Of a DNA stretch of 32,004 nucleotides, positions 1 to 6,812 are shown piece after piece (the stretch's first letter is position 1; each line of letters opens with the position of its first letter). Under the pieces are notes generated by a model, which worked only from the letters and a program-made list of their open reading frames with translations, was not told the origin of the DNA and did not search any database. Where the stretch lies: the NCBI RefSeq assembly GCF_007785775.2, contig NZ_VNIK02000016.1, positions 51,899 to 83,902 of the forward strand. Reading direction: 5' to 3'. This DNA comes from Flagellimonas hadalis (lineage in GTDB: Bacteria > Bacteroidota > Bacteroidia > Flavobacteriales > Flavobacteriaceae). Made by a program: the position numbers and the translations under genes.

Positions 1-69
1 ATCCACATAGTTCCCTACACTGGAGTCGTAGGTGCTGCCCATTTTCTGTGCCGAGATGGTAAGGTACAT
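1..69 (-). CDS. Probable relaxase, MobB/DUF5712-like, N-terminal fragment
   Basis: Only the first 23 codons are in the window, starting from the ATG at 69-67 on the minus strand and reading MYLTISAQKMGSTYDSSVGN and onward without a stop to the edge. The opening pattern (MYhTIo-QKhG-oYooSoooYV) resembles the start of Bacteroidota relaxases of the DUF5712/MobB type, which usually sit directly downstream of a BfmA/BtgA gene. Here the gap to that gene's stop codon is 5 nt, so the two are almost certainly co-transcribed. The family call rests on this short stretch and on context. The catalytic residues are outside the window. Confidence 0.55.
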   Translation of the reverse strand, partial: MYLTISAQKMGSTYDSSVGNYVD

Positions 70-74
70 AGCCG

Positions 75-659
75 TTATCTTAAATGGTACTTTAATTTTT
101 CAAACTCCCCGATGTCCATATTGACCCTGAGATAGGTCTTGCCCATCATGGGTTCCACCTTCTCCACATTGTTGAGGATTTCATTGCAATGCTTTTTATA
201 GCTTTCAAATTCCTTTAGCATTCTGTCATGTTCTGTTTTCGGAACGGTATTCCTAGGCTCCAAAAAATCTATTCGCTCTTCCTGTATCTTGACGGGTTCA
301 CGTTTAGGTTTCCTCCCATCCTTTACATACGCCTCGTAAAGTATGAGCATCATTTCATAGGTCGGCCTGATACTGGTCTTTTCCATATTCTTGATAATGG
401 CGATGAGCCTATCGAATTTTTTCATCATCTGACGCTCCAGCTTTTTGATACTGTCAACGATGATCTTGGTTCCCTCCCCAAAAGGATAAAGGTTGTTCTC
501 CTTGAAGTATTGTACCATTCCATCCAATACCTCGCTATGGGACTTGTTGAACTGTTTGGAATAAGCGCGAAAGCGTGTGGCCGTTTCTTTATTTACGGTG
601 ATATTGGAATAACCTCCTGTCCCTTTCTTTGTTCTGCCGTTTGTTTTTTGCTTTTCCAT
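75..659 (-). CDS. BfmA/BtgA-family mobilization protein
   Basis: A 194-residue basic protein. Residues about 18-52 (pattern YSNITVNKETATRFRAYSKQ, then SHSEVLDGMVQYF) look like a ribbon-helix-helix DNA-binding fold: a short strand followed by two helices. The middle, with LERQMMKKFDRLIAIIKN, is helical and probably coiled coil. This matches BfmA/BtgA accessory mobilization proteins of Bacteroidota transposons, which bind oriT DNA and help the relaxase nick it. It is immediately upstream of the probable relaxase (5 nt). The region before its start carries short phased repeats that could be its binding sites (see 660-922). The role in transfer is inferred from the family. Confidence 0.75.
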   Translation of the reverse strand: MEKQKTNGRTKKGTGGYSNITVNKETATRFRAYSKQFNKSHSEVLDGMVQYFKENNLYPFGEGTKIIVDSIKKLERQMMKKFDRLIAIIKNMEKTSIRPTYEMMLILYEAYVKDGRKPKREPVKIQEERIDFLEPRNTVPKTEHDRMLKEFESYKKHCNEILNNVEKVEPMMGKTYLRVNMDIGEFEKLKYHLR

Positions 660-922
660 AGGTGCGATTTTGTTTTTTCGTCAAATTGCATCAATTTTTG
701 CGTCAAAAATTTCCAGTGTTTATAGGACTTCCCTAAGGGTTTACTGTAGATTTCGGAAAAGTCTACTGTAGCCCCTGATTTTCTACAGTATTCCAAAATC
801 TATTCAATCAACTGGTTTTCAACTTGTTGAAAGCCCGAAAACAACCGTGATGGCGCAATCTGCGCATCACCCTCTTGCTATTCCCTACGTCCCGCAAGCG
901 GGACTGAATGAATACTACCTAA
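660..922. other. Repeat-rich non-coding gap, possible oriT/operator
   Basis: No convincing gene lies here. The sequence holds three kinds of repeats. Three hexamers CGTCAA/CATCAA/CGTCAA begin at 679, 689 and 701, 10-12 nt apart, just before the bfmA-like start. TACTGTAG occurs directly at 742-749 and 764-771 and inverted (CTACAGTA) at 783-790; the last two can form an 8-bp stem with an 11-nt loop. TTTCAAC-TT-GTTGAAA is a perfect 7-bp inverted repeat at 817-832. Such clustered repeats beside mobilization genes fit an origin of transfer or an operator for a ribbon-helix-helix protein. The function is inferred. Confidence 0.4.
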
Positions 923-2161
923 TCATCCTTCGGCTGATCGGCTTGTCTGCATATGTTCCATTAGATTCTGCATGTCCTCACCAATCTTGTGTTCCAGTAC
1001 CTTTGCATAGATCTGGGTAGTGGACAGTTTGGTATGGCCGAGCAGTTTGGAGACTGTTTCTATTGGGACTCCATTGGACAAGGTTACCGTTGTCGCAAAA
1101 GTGTGCCTTGCTGTGTGGAATGTGACCCTTTTACGGATTCCACAGGCTTTACTGATCTCCTTTAGATAGAAATTCACCTTCTGGTTACTGAAAACGGGTA
1201 AAAGGATATTGTTTATTTTCCTTTCAGAAGATCCTTCATACTTCTTGATGATATCCCTTGCCTGAGGCAGCAATGGTATTTTGAGTCTTTCATCTGTCTT
1301 CGTCCTTGTGGTAAACAACCAATCATTGCCGTCTATTCCTTTGATAACATTGTCGGGACTAAGTGCTTTTACATCTATATAGGATAGGCCTGTATAACAG
1401 GAGAACAGGAATACATCCTTCGTCTTTTCAACGCCTTGTTTTGTGAAACTGGTTTCTTCTATGAGTCCAAGTTCCCTTTTCGTCAAATGTTCTCTTTGGG
1501 CTTTGACAAAGTGCAGTTTATAGTTCTCAAAGGGATCCTTTGAAAGCCATTCCATCCTTACTGCTAACCTTGACATTTTCTTAAGCCGTTCCATGTGCTT
1601 CATGGCCCCGTTATTGGTACACTTGGTACGGGTTGATGGCCTGTATTTTCTTAGATACTGTTCAAAGTCGGATATAAAACGGTAATTCAATTTTTTGAGC
1701 TTTATATCCTCCACACCATATTCCTCCTTTAAAAAGAGATTTATGCACCGTTCGGTAATATGGTAGTTCTTTCTGGTTCCGGGGCGCAATGAGGTGTGCA
1801 TGGTTCCATTGTGGTAGGCAATCAATTGTTTCAATGTTTTACCCCCATCATCTTCCCCAAAGAACCTTGCTTTTATGGCTAAAGGAGTTATTACCTTCTC
1901 TTCCACCATCAATAGCCTATGGGCCTCATGTAGACCTGTATAAATATGGTCCAGGTACTTGTTAAGGGAGATTACATAACTGGAAAATCCCTTTCCCCTT
2001 TTACGGCTATTGTCCCATAAATTAGATTTAATCTCCCGATTTATGCTAAAATCGGTGCGCTCACCATCGATGGTGATCCTACAATAGACAATCCGGTTCT
2101 CGGATTGAACCTTGTGCTTCCTCGTAAAGAAATTGATTGTTAAACGATTGTTTTTCTGCAT
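923..2161 (-). CDS. Tyrosine recombinase/integrase, IntDOT-like
   Basis: A 412-residue site-specific recombinase that would integrate and excise the left element. I start it at the ATG at 2161 (MQKNNRLTINFF), because the upstream in-frame extension of 15 residues lacks integrase character. Residues about 5-90 look like an arm-binding domain, 105-210 a SAM-like core-binding domain, and 225-395 the catalytic domain. Catalytic residues visible are HTARH (H349, R352, H353), LLGHT (H376) and nucleophile Y385, with K288 a likely beta-hairpin lysine. The first catalytic arginine is missing: the motif reads TGLS (S260), as in the CTnDOT integrase, where a serine occupies this site. The gene lies between the mobilization genes and the tRNA-Pro 3' end. 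Confidence 0.9.
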   Translation of the reverse strand: MQKNNRLTINFFTRKHKVQSENRIVYCRITIDGERTDFSINREIKSNLWDNSRKRGKGFSSYVISLNKYLDHIYTGLHEAHRLLMVEEKVITPLAIKARFFGEDDGGKTLKQLIAYHNGTMHTSLRPGTRKNYHITERCINLFLKEEYGVEDIKLKKLNYRFISDFEQYLRKYRPSTRTKCTNNGAMKHMERLKKMSRLAVRMEWLSKDPFENYKLHFVKAQREHLTKRELGLIEETSFTKQGVEKTKDVFLFSCYTGLSYIDVKALSPDNVIKGIDGNDWLFTTRTKTDERLKIPLLPQARDIIKKYEGSSERKINNILLPVFSNQKVNFYLKEISKACGIRKRVTFHTARHTFATTVTLSNGVPIETVSKLLGHTKLSTTQIYAKVLEHKIGEDMQNLMEHMQTSRSAEG

Positions 2162-2387
2162 GTTGTAACCTTTTAGAGTGTGAATACTGTGAAAGTCAAA
2201 ACACAAGAAAAATGGTTCTAAAAGTCATTTAAAGTTACAACAAGAACTGTAGGTGTTTGCTCCCGATGGGAACACGCTTGATATGATTTTAAATGGTATT
2301 AAATGAATTCAAACGATATGCTTAAAAACACAAAACACTGAAAATCATAAGATTAACAGTGTTTTGATTTTACTTAAATAAGTTAAG
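2162..2387. other. Candidate attachment-site region between integrase and tRNA-Pro
   Basis: This AT-rich stretch contains several short repeats of the kind bound by IntDOT-type integrases. GTTGTAAC (2162-2169) is inverted as GTTACAAC (2234-2241). TCATTTAA (2225-2232) is inverted as TTAAATGA (2299-2306), with a near copy TTAAATGG at 2289-2296 exactly one helical turn away. A 10-bp inverted repeat lies at 2331-2366. Together with the adjoining tRNA-Pro 3' end, this would make up one attachment site of the left element. The individual repeats are plain in the sequence, but their role as arm-type sites is inference. Confidence 0.4.
2331..2366 (-). terminator. Probable terminator of the tRNA operon
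   Basis: CAAAACACTG (2331-2340) and CAGTGTTTTG (2357-2366) form a perfect 10-bp stem with a 16-nt loop. Read on the minus strand, the stem lies just past the tRNA-Pro 3' end and is followed by TGTTTTT. This fits a rho-independent terminator, although the same repeat could instead be part of the attachment site. Confidence 0.5.
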
Positions 2388-2462
2388 TCGGGGTGGCAGG
2401 ATTCGAACCTGCGGCCTCCTGCTCCCAAAGCAGGCGCGATAACCGGGCTACGCTACACCCCG
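2388..2462 (-). tRNA. tRNA-Pro (anticodon UGG)
   Basis: The minus strand gives a full 75-nt cloverleaf including the discriminator A. The acceptor stem CGGGGTG pairs with CACCCCG, the anticodon loop is CTTTGGGA with anticodon TGG, and the T-arm contains GGTTCGAATCC. CCA is not encoded. Its 3' end faces the left mobile element and is the likely integration target. It lies 19 nt downstream of tRNA-Ser, and the two appear to be co-transcribed. Confidence 0.96.
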
Positions 2463-2481
2463 TACTAGTAGTTGGGAAAAG

Positions 2482-2565
2482 CGGAGAGACTGGGACTCGA
2501 ACCCAGGCGACGGTTACCCGTCGACAGATTAGCAATCTGCTCCGTTACCACTCCGGCACCTCTCC
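2482..2565 (-). tRNA. tRNA-Ser (anticodon GCU)
   Basis: The minus strand folds into an 84-nt class II tRNA. The acceptor begins GGAGAGG and ends CTCTCC with discriminator G. The anticodon arm is CAGATTGCTAATCTG with anticodon GCT. A long variable arm (CGACGGGTAACCGTCG) precedes the T-arm GGTTCGAGTCC. The long variable arm and the anticodon identify it as tRNA-Ser reading AGC/AGU. It is the first gene of a two-tRNA operon. Confidence 0.96.
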
Positions 2566-2607
2566 TATTAATTTTTTTCCTGAACGTGCACTCCAAAAAT
2601 GCGGATG

Positions 2608-2638
2608 CAAATGTACCTTTTCATCCAATAGATCGCAA
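2608..2638 (-). promoter_or_regulatory. Bacteroidota-type promoter of the tRNA-Ser/tRNA-Pro operon
   Basis: On the minus strand, TTG (2638-2636), a 20-nt spacer and TACATTTG (2615-2608) match the Bacteroidota consensus TTG/TAnnTTTG perfectly. The expected transcription start, near 2600, is about 35 nt before the tRNA-Ser 5' end. No other good match occurs in this gap. Confidence 0.7.
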
Positions 2639-2680
2639 CTATTTTTCCATTTTTTTGACCCAATAGTTTGCATCCCTCTG

Positions 2681-4702
2681 CTATTCTGGATATTCCACCC
2701 TCAAATGGTAGATATTCGTGAGCTTCTGCTTCAAGACTTTCTTGACCATTTCTATTTCTTTCAGGGTAATATTGGCATTCAAAAACTGATTGGTCTGCAT
2801 CTGCCCCTTCACAATTTTTTCCACAAACTCATCTATGACCACAAAAGTTGGGTTTTTAAGACTCTTGGAAGCGGCCTCAACTGCATCTGACATCATCAGA
2901 ATGGCTGTTTCCTTGGAAAAGGGAATAGGGCCGGGATACCTAAAATCATCCTCTTCCACATCCTTGTCCAGTTCTTGCTGCTTCTTGAAGAAATAATATA
3001 CCAAAGTGGTTCCGTGATGGGTCCTTATAAAATCAATGATACGATCGGGCAGATTGTTCTTTCGGGCAATCTCGATGCCATCAATGACATGGTCCACAAT
3101 GATCTTTGCACTTTCCATGGGGGGCAGGTCATCATGTGGATTTACACTCGTGATCTGGTTTTCGGTAAAGTAGGTCGGATGCTCCATTTTACCAATATCA
3201 TGGTACAGGGCCCCTACCCTGACCAACATGGCATTGGCCCCGATCTCGTTGGCCGCGGCCTCTGCAAGATTGGCCACTTGCAATGAATGATGGAATGTTC
3301 CAGGAGCCTTGTCGGACAATTCCTTGAGCAATTTGGAATTGGTATCCGAAAGTTCCAGCAATGAAACATCTGAGATAAGACCAAAAAGCTTTTCGAACAT
3401 ATATATCAAGGGCTGGGCAAAAAGCGTCAAAAGTCCGTTCACGACAAAAACCCCGAACAAGATCCATTCAATATTCTCCAGATTGCCCTCATGGATGGCA
3501 TGAAAGGCAAAATAGCCAATGATATAGATCAAAGTGATCTGACCCACTGAAATGAAGAGATTGGCCCTTTTATAAAGCTCTGATGCCGTCAAAATGGTCA
3601 CGATACCGGCAATGATCTGCAAAAAGATATATTCAAAACTGTTGGGCACCACAAAACCAAGGATGAGTACCGTGAGCACATGGACAAAAAGACCCAATCT
3701 GGCATCGAAGAAATTCTTGAGCACCAATGGCAGGATACACAGGGGCACCATATAAACATAGTTCTCATAATGCTTCACCATCAAGGTCGTGGCAATGACC
3801 ATGAGCAGTATGTTGAAAAAAATGAAGGTGACCTTATTGTTGTTCTTGAAAATATCGTTCCGGTAACGTTTCAAGAAGAGAAAGAGCATGATAAGCACCA
3901 AAGCCACCAAAATGATATACCCCAGCAAAATGAAATAGTAATTGTTGCCCCTCCAAAGTTCAGATTCGTATTCATCCTTCAGTGAGTTCAAGATCTTAAA
4001 ATCCTCTGCTTCCACAATCTCGCCCTTTGCAATGATGAGCCTTCCTTGCAAGACCTCGCCCCGCGTATAGGAAATCTTGGAAAGTTCATCGTTCAACGCG
4101 CTTTCAGTCAAGGATCGGTCATGCACTAAATTGGACTTTATGCTTCGCTTCACCAGTTCCTCCGCTCCGGAGGCCCCTGAATTACCACTATTGGAGAACT
4201 TTTTGGACACTTTCTGCTTGGCCCCGGTAACATCCAGATAACCATTGCTACCCAGTGGAAGGGCCTCATTGTTCTTCACTACCACAATGGAACTGGCTTT
4301 GGGGAGTTCTTCAAAAACTCCAGCCGCATACACTTCATCTATAGCTTCTTCGGCCAAGCCCCAGAGTTCCCGCCTTTGTTGTGAAGAAAACATGGCACCA
4401 AGTCCTTTTTCCACTTCGGATTTGACATTTGCCACCACATTGGACTCAAAGGCATAGTAATCCGTTTTGTTGTTTCGGATCGTGAGTTGTTCTTGGGCTA
4501 TTTCCTCTTGCGACTTTTGAATGGAAAAATCGATGGGGGCATATAGGTTCTCGTATTGCCAAGGTTTTCCCTTTTGGAAATCATATTTGAACTTTCCTCC
4601 CTTCGGAAAAAAGAAGACAATCAAGGCAACGGAAACAAAATAGAGGAAATACTTGTAAACCAGTGATTGGTGTTTGTAGATATTATCCAGTGTTTTTCCC
4701 AT
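2681..4702 (-). CDS. 7TM-HD membrane phosphohydrolase (PgpH-like, HDIG)
   Basis: A 673-residue inner-membrane protein with the 7TMR-HDED/HD architecture. It has an N-terminal membrane helix (about 16-33), an extracytoplasmic domain (34-250), a bundle of about seven membrane helices (254-445) and a cytoplasmic HD phosphohydrolase domain (about 460-650). Metal-binding residues of the HD domain are visible: H471/H472 in TFHHSL, HDIG at 501-504, H538, H562/H563 in THHGTT and D606. The best-studied homologue, Listeria PgpH, hydrolyses c-di-AMP, so a role in cyclic dinucleotide turnover is likely, but the substrate here is inferred. It is transcribed alone, divergently from the thiolase gene. On the minus strand, TATTTTTG (4729-4722) is a perfect -7 element without a clear -33 TTG. 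Confidence 0.9.
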   Translation of the reverse strand: MGKTLDNIYKHQSLVYKYFLYFVSVALIVFFFPKGGKFKYDFQKGKPWQYENLYAPIDFSIQKSQEEIAQEQLTIRNNKTDYYAFESNVVANVKSEVEKGLGAMFSSQQRRELWGLAEEAIDEVYAAGVFEELPKASSIVVVKNNEALPLGSNGYLDVTGAKQKVSKKFSNSGNSGASGAEELVKRSIKSNLVHDRSLTESALNDELSKISYTRGEVLQGRLIIAKGEIVEAEDFKILNSLKDEYESELWRGNNYYFILLGYIILVALVLIMLFLFLKRYRNDIFKNNNKVTFIFFNILLMVIATTLMVKHYENYVYMVPLCILPLVLKNFFDARLGLFVHVLTVLILGFVVPNSFEYIFLQIIAGIVTILTASELYKRANLFISVGQITLIYIIGYFAFHAIHEGNLENIEWILFGVFVVNGLLTLFAQPLIYMFEKLFGLISDVSLLELSDTNSKLLKELSDKAPGTFHHSLQVANLAEAAANEIGANAMLVRVGALYHDIGKMEHPTYFTENQITSVNPHDDLPPMESAKIIVDHVIDGIEIARKNNLPDRIIDFIRTHHGTTLVYYFFKKQQELDKDVEEDDFRYPGPIPFSKETAILMMSDAVEAASKSLKNPTFVVIDEFVEKIVKGQMQTNQFLNANITLKEIEMVKKVLKQKLTNIYHLRVEYPE

Positions 4703-4815
4703 AGCCGAGTGCTGTCAACATCAAAAATAGAAAATATTAACGAACATGATGGGCTTGTACCCTCTTATAGCTTTGCATTTAATTTTAGTATTTTCGCAGA
4801 AGTAAAAATGCACAT

Positions 4816-5991
4816 ATGAAAAAAGTCGTCATCGTTTCAGCCGCCAGGACCCCGATCGGGAGCTTTATGGGGTCGCTTTCCACCGTTCCGGCACCCAGAT
4901 TGGGGGCCGTGGCCATAAAAGGTGCCCTGGACAAAATCAATTTGAAGCCCGAACTTGTGCAGGAGGTGCTGATGGGAAATGTGGTACAGGCCGGGACAGG
5001 GCAGGCACCTGCAAGACAGGCAGCCATCTATGCCGGTATCCCAAATACCGTTCCCTGTACCACGGTAAACAAGGTATGTGCCTCTGGAATGAAATCCATA
5101 ATGCAGGCAGCCCAATCCATTGCCCTCGGCGAAAATTCCATCGTGGTGGCGGGCGGCATGGAAAATATGAGCCTTATCCCACACTATGCCTATTTGAGGA
5201 GCGAGACCAAATTTGGACCCGCCACATTGCTTGATGGTATGCAAAAGGATGGCCTTGTGGATGCCTATGACCAAAATGCCATGGGCGTCTGTGCCGATGC
5301 CTGTGCCACCAAATATGAATTCAGCCGTGAAGATCAAGATGCCTATGCCATCCAATCCTACCAAAGATCCGCGGATGCATGGAAAGCAGGAAAGTTCAAC
5401 AATGAAGTTGTTCCTGTAGAAGTTCCCCAAAGAAGGGGAGAGCCCATTGTGGTCAGCGAGGATGAAGAGTACAAGAACGTGAAACTGGACAAAATTCCTT
5501 CGCTACGACCCGCCTTCACCAAAGATGGCACGGTCACGGCGGCCAATGCCTCCACCATAAACGACGGTGCTGCGGCCCTGGTGCTCATGAGCGAGGAAAA
5601 AGCCAAGGAACTGGGCCTACGACCATTGGCTGTCATCAAAGGATATGCCGATGCCGCCCACGAACCGGAATGGTTCACCACCGCCCCTGCAAAAGCACTT
5701 CCCAAAGCACTGGATCGGGCCGGGGTTTCCATTGGGGACATCGATTATTTTGAATTCAACGAGGCTTTCTCGGTTGTGGGACTTGCCAACATGAAGCTTC
5801 TTGGACTGGACGCCTCCAACGTGAACGTGAACGGGGGGGCTGTGTCTTTGGGGCATCCGCTGGGCTGCTCCGGTGCCAGGATCACCATTACATTGTTGAA
5901 CATATTGGAACAGAACAATGCCAAATTGGGAGCTGCGGCCATTTGCAATGGTGGTGGCGGCGCATCTGCAATTGTTTTGGAAAAATACTAG
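4816..5991 (+). CDS. Acetyl-CoA C-acetyltransferase (thiolase)
   Basis: A 391-residue thiolase that condenses two acetyl-CoA to acetoacetyl-CoA, or cleaves 3-ketoacyl-CoA in the reverse direction; cytoplasmic. All landmarks are present: acyl-accepting C88 in NKVCASGMK, NEAF at 315-318, H347 in GGAVSLGHPLGCSGAR, and C377 in CNGGGGA. Length is normal for the family. The pattern is closer to biosynthetic acetyl-CoA acetyltransferase than to the FadA subunit, and no FadB partner lies nearby. An earlier ATG at 4808 runs into a stop after three codons, so 4816 is the start. A -7-like TAGCTTTG lies at 4768-4775, but no TTG is suitably spaced. The NlpC/P60 gene follows after 18 nt and probably shares the transcript. 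Confidence 0.92.
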   Translation: MKKVVIVSAARTPIGSFMGSLSTVPAPRLGAVAIKGALDKINLKPELVQEVLMGNVVQAGTGQAPARQAAIYAGIPNTVPCTTVNKVCASGMKSIMQAAQSIALGENSIVVAGGMENMSLIPHYAYLRSETKFGPATLLDGMQKDGLVDAYDQNAMGVCADACATKYEFSREDQDAYAIQSYQRSADAWKAGKFNNEVVPVEVPQRRGEPIVVSEDEEYKNVKLDKIPSLRPAFTKDGTVTAANASTINDGAAALVLMSEEKAKELGLRPLAVIKGYADAAHEPEWFTTAPAKALPKALDRAGVSIGDIDYFEFNEAFSVVGLANMKLLGLDASNVNVNGGAVSLGHPLGCSGARITITLLNILEQNNAKLGAAAICNGGGGASAIVLEKY

Positions 5992-6009
5992 CGATTCAAT
6001 CTACTGTAA

Positions 6010-6762
6010 ATGCAATATGGAATTTGTCCACTGAGCATTGTTCCCATCAGAACAACTCCCGATGATGCTTCTGAAATGTCCTCGCAACTTCTATATGGTG
6101 AACATTTCAAAGTGTTGGAGCACAGAAAAAAATGGAGCAGGATCAGAACGGCACATGACAATTATGAAGGTTGGGTCTCCAATAGCCAGATTCTCCTTAT
6201 TGCCGAGGGTGTGTACCACCGATTGGATTCAGAGCAAAACAAAAAAATATCCTCTGACATCATCTCGCACATTAGTGCCGATGATGGTATGTTACTCCCT
6301 GTACTATTGGGTTCGATGGTAAGTTCTTCATCGCTTTTGGGCCATTCCTTTGAGGGGAGTCATATCAGTGAAGTGAAGCCCAAGGATAATTTGGTGGATA
6401 CGGCCATTATGTACTTGAAGGCCCCTTATCTGGCCGGGGGAAAGACTCCTTTTGGCATAGATTGCTCAGGTTTCACGCAGATGGTCTATAAAATAAACGG
6501 ATATGCCCTCGAGCGAAAAGCTGGAGCCCAGTCCAAACAAGGAGAAGCCTTAAGTTTTATTGAAGAAAGTGAACCTGGCGACCTGGCCTTTTTTGATGAC
6601 CAAGACGGCCTCATTGACCATGTGGGCATTATACTGAGGGACAATTATATCATCCATGTGAACGGTCATGTGCGGATAGACCGTTTGGACCATACGGGCA
6701 TCTTCAACACCCAAGAAAAGTTGTACACCCATAAGCTCCGGGTCATAAAAAAAATCATATAA
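6010..6762 (+). CDS. NlpC/P60 cysteine peptidase with SH3 domain
   Basis: A 250-residue protein with a bacterial SH3-like domain (about 1-65) and a C-terminal NlpC/P60 domain (about 125-235). The catalytic residues are C152 in DCSGFTQMVY, H204 in IDHVGI and H216 in IIHVNG. There is no signal peptide or lipobox, so it is probably cytoplasmic. This fits the family's gamma-D-glutamyl-diaminoacid endopeptidases that trim imported muropeptides (dipeptidyl-peptidase VI type). The substrate is inferred. It follows the thiolase gene by 18 nt in the same direction, with no obvious metabolic link. Its stop codon lies at the start of a strong terminator. Confidence 0.85.
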   Translation: MQYGICPLSIVPIRTTPDDASEMSSQLLYGEHFKVLEHRKKWSRIRTAHDNYEGWVSNSQILLIAEGVYHRLDSEQNKKISSDIISHISADDGMLLPVLLGSMVSSSSLLGHSFEGSHISEVKPKDNLVDTAIMYLKAPYLAGGKTPFGIDCSGFTQMVYKINGYALERKAGAQSKQGEALSFIEESEPGDLAFFDDQDGLIDHVGIILRDNYIIHVNGHVRIDRLDHTGIFNTQEKLYTHKLRVIKKII

Positions 6763-6796
6763 AAAAAGGCCCTAGAATTTTCCGGGGCCTTTTTTT
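6761..6796. terminator. Bidirectional rho-independent terminator
   Basis: AAAAAAAGGCCC (6761-6772) pairs perfectly with GGGCCTTTTTTT (6785-6796) across a 12-nt loop. With A's on one side and T's on the other, it can end transcripts from the NlpC/P60 gene on the plus strand and from the TPR gene on the minus strand. Confidence 0.9.
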
Positions 6797-6812
6797 GATG
6801 TTTGGGGAAGGA

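Larger units (their letters stand above)
1..2387. mobile_element. Integrative mobilizable/conjugative element, one end (left)
   Basis: A block of mobilization genes (relaxase N-terminus, BfmA/BtgA-like protein) and an IntDOT-like integrase, all on the minus strand, stops abruptly at the 3' end of tRNA-Pro, after which only housekeeping genes follow. An integrase gene whose upstream region faces the 3' end of a tRNA is the usual arrangement of a tRNA-integrated element. The left end lies outside the window. The right boundary is inferred to be at or within the 3' part of the tRNA-Pro gene, because no duplicated att core can be seen with only one end present. Confidence 0.7.

Noticed and set aside
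593..796. 67-residue minus-strand frame overlapping the start of the BfmA-like gene
   Set aside because: It overlaps the BfmA-like start by 67 nt, and most of it covers the repeat-rich region. Its residues show no domain pattern, so it is probably a chance frame across regulatory repeats.
4768..4775. TAGCTTTG as a thiolase promoter -7 element
   Set aside because: The -7 match is perfect, but the only TTG nearby is 10 nt upstream, too close for a Bacteroidota promoter; it is mentioned only in the gene entry.
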